A stretch of 15,186 nucleotides of DNA from Desulfobacterales bacterium (lineage in GTDB: Bacteria > Desulfobacterota > Desulfobacteria > Desulfobacterales > SpSt-501), in the NCBI GenBank assembly GCA_025454275.1, contig JALOOS010000010.1, positions 1 through 15,186 of the forward strand, read 5' to 3'. The notes beneath the pieces were generated by a model. It worked only from the letters and a program-made list of their open reading frames with translations. It made no database searches and had not been told where the DNA came from. A program made the position numbers and the translations under genes. Shown here piece after piece: positions 15,102-15,186 of the stretch (positions are counted from its first letter, which is position 1; each line of letters opens with the position of its first letter).

Positions 15102-15186
15102 TTGGAACTGATCGTGCTGGTCCAGGAGATCATCGCCGTGCTCCTCATGCTCGGCGGGGTCGTCTTCATGCTCATCGGCAGCATCG
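15102..15186 (+). CDS. mrpG: Mrp-type Na+/H+ antiporter subunit G, N-terminal fragment
   Basis: The frame opens at a TTG (15102), two bases after the mrpF stop, and runs off the right edge after 28 codons. The visible part, LELIVLVQEIIAVLLMLGGV followed by VFMLIGSIG, matches the first helix of MrpG/MnhG, where FMLIGAIG precedes the LP(D) loop. The position straight after mrpF supports the call. A TTG start is unusual, but no ATG or GTG gives a better N-terminus; the in-frame GTG at 15114 would shorten it by four residues. Confidence 0.8.
   Translation, partial: MELIVLVQEIIAVLLMLGGVVFMLIGSI

Noticed and set aside
1..15186. CRISPR arrays, tRNA or rRNA genes, insertion sequences, phage genes
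   Set aside because: No regularly spaced repeats, tRNA-like cloverleaf, rRNA-like stretch, transposase or integrase was recognised.

Overview
The window is GC-rich, densely coded DNA from a Gram-negative bacterium. It fits an anaerobic Desulfobacterota (delta-proteobacterial) genome. This is inferred from the gene set: a GcvH-like protein next to a heterodisulfide-reductase-type CCG Fe-S protein and a lipoate ligase, a PEP-synthase-like protein without a PEP barrel, several NtrC-type signalling genes, and Mrp antiporter subunits. No 16S rRNA or other taxonomic marker is present, so the assignment is tentative. There are no tRNAs, rRNAs, insertion sequences or CRISPR arrays.

Region 1 (1-2612, + strand) holds the C-terminus of a GcvH-like lipoyl carrier, a strong hairpin over its stop codon, a four-cluster HdrD/GlpC-type Fe-S protein, a degenerate palindromic repeat, and a two-domain lipoate-protein ligase. 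The Fe-S gene carries an apparent single-base deletion near 361. The trio looks like a lipoate-linked thiol/disulfide redox unit.

Region 2 (2771-6764, - strand) holds a four-carbon acid sugar kinase (DUF1537 family) and an 847-residue PEP-synthase-like protein. The latter has an ATP-grasp domain and a phosphohistidine domain, but an uncharacterised C-terminal domain replaces the PEP/pyruvate barrel.

Region 3 (6765-15186, + strand) starts with a single-domain response regulator. It continues with a likely long operon: UspA-like protein, SLC13/DASS-type permease with RCK_C domains, cytidylate-kinase-like/BON protein, a second single-domain response regulator, a membrane histidine kinase, an NtrC-type sigma54 activator, and mrpE, mrpF and the start of mrpG.

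The most interesting signal is regulatory. A 15-bp palindrome of form GTTTC-N5-GAAAC occurs upstream of the PEP-synthase-like gene (6876-6890) and upstream of the UspA/permease operon (7410-7424, with a weaker copy at 7379-7393). Each full copy is centred 71-73 bp upstream of the GG of a sigma54-like -24/-12 element. The window also encodes a sigma54 activator with an intact GAFTGA loop. This suggests a local sigma54 regulon that joins the - strand PEP-synthase-like gene to the + strand transport and signalling operon.
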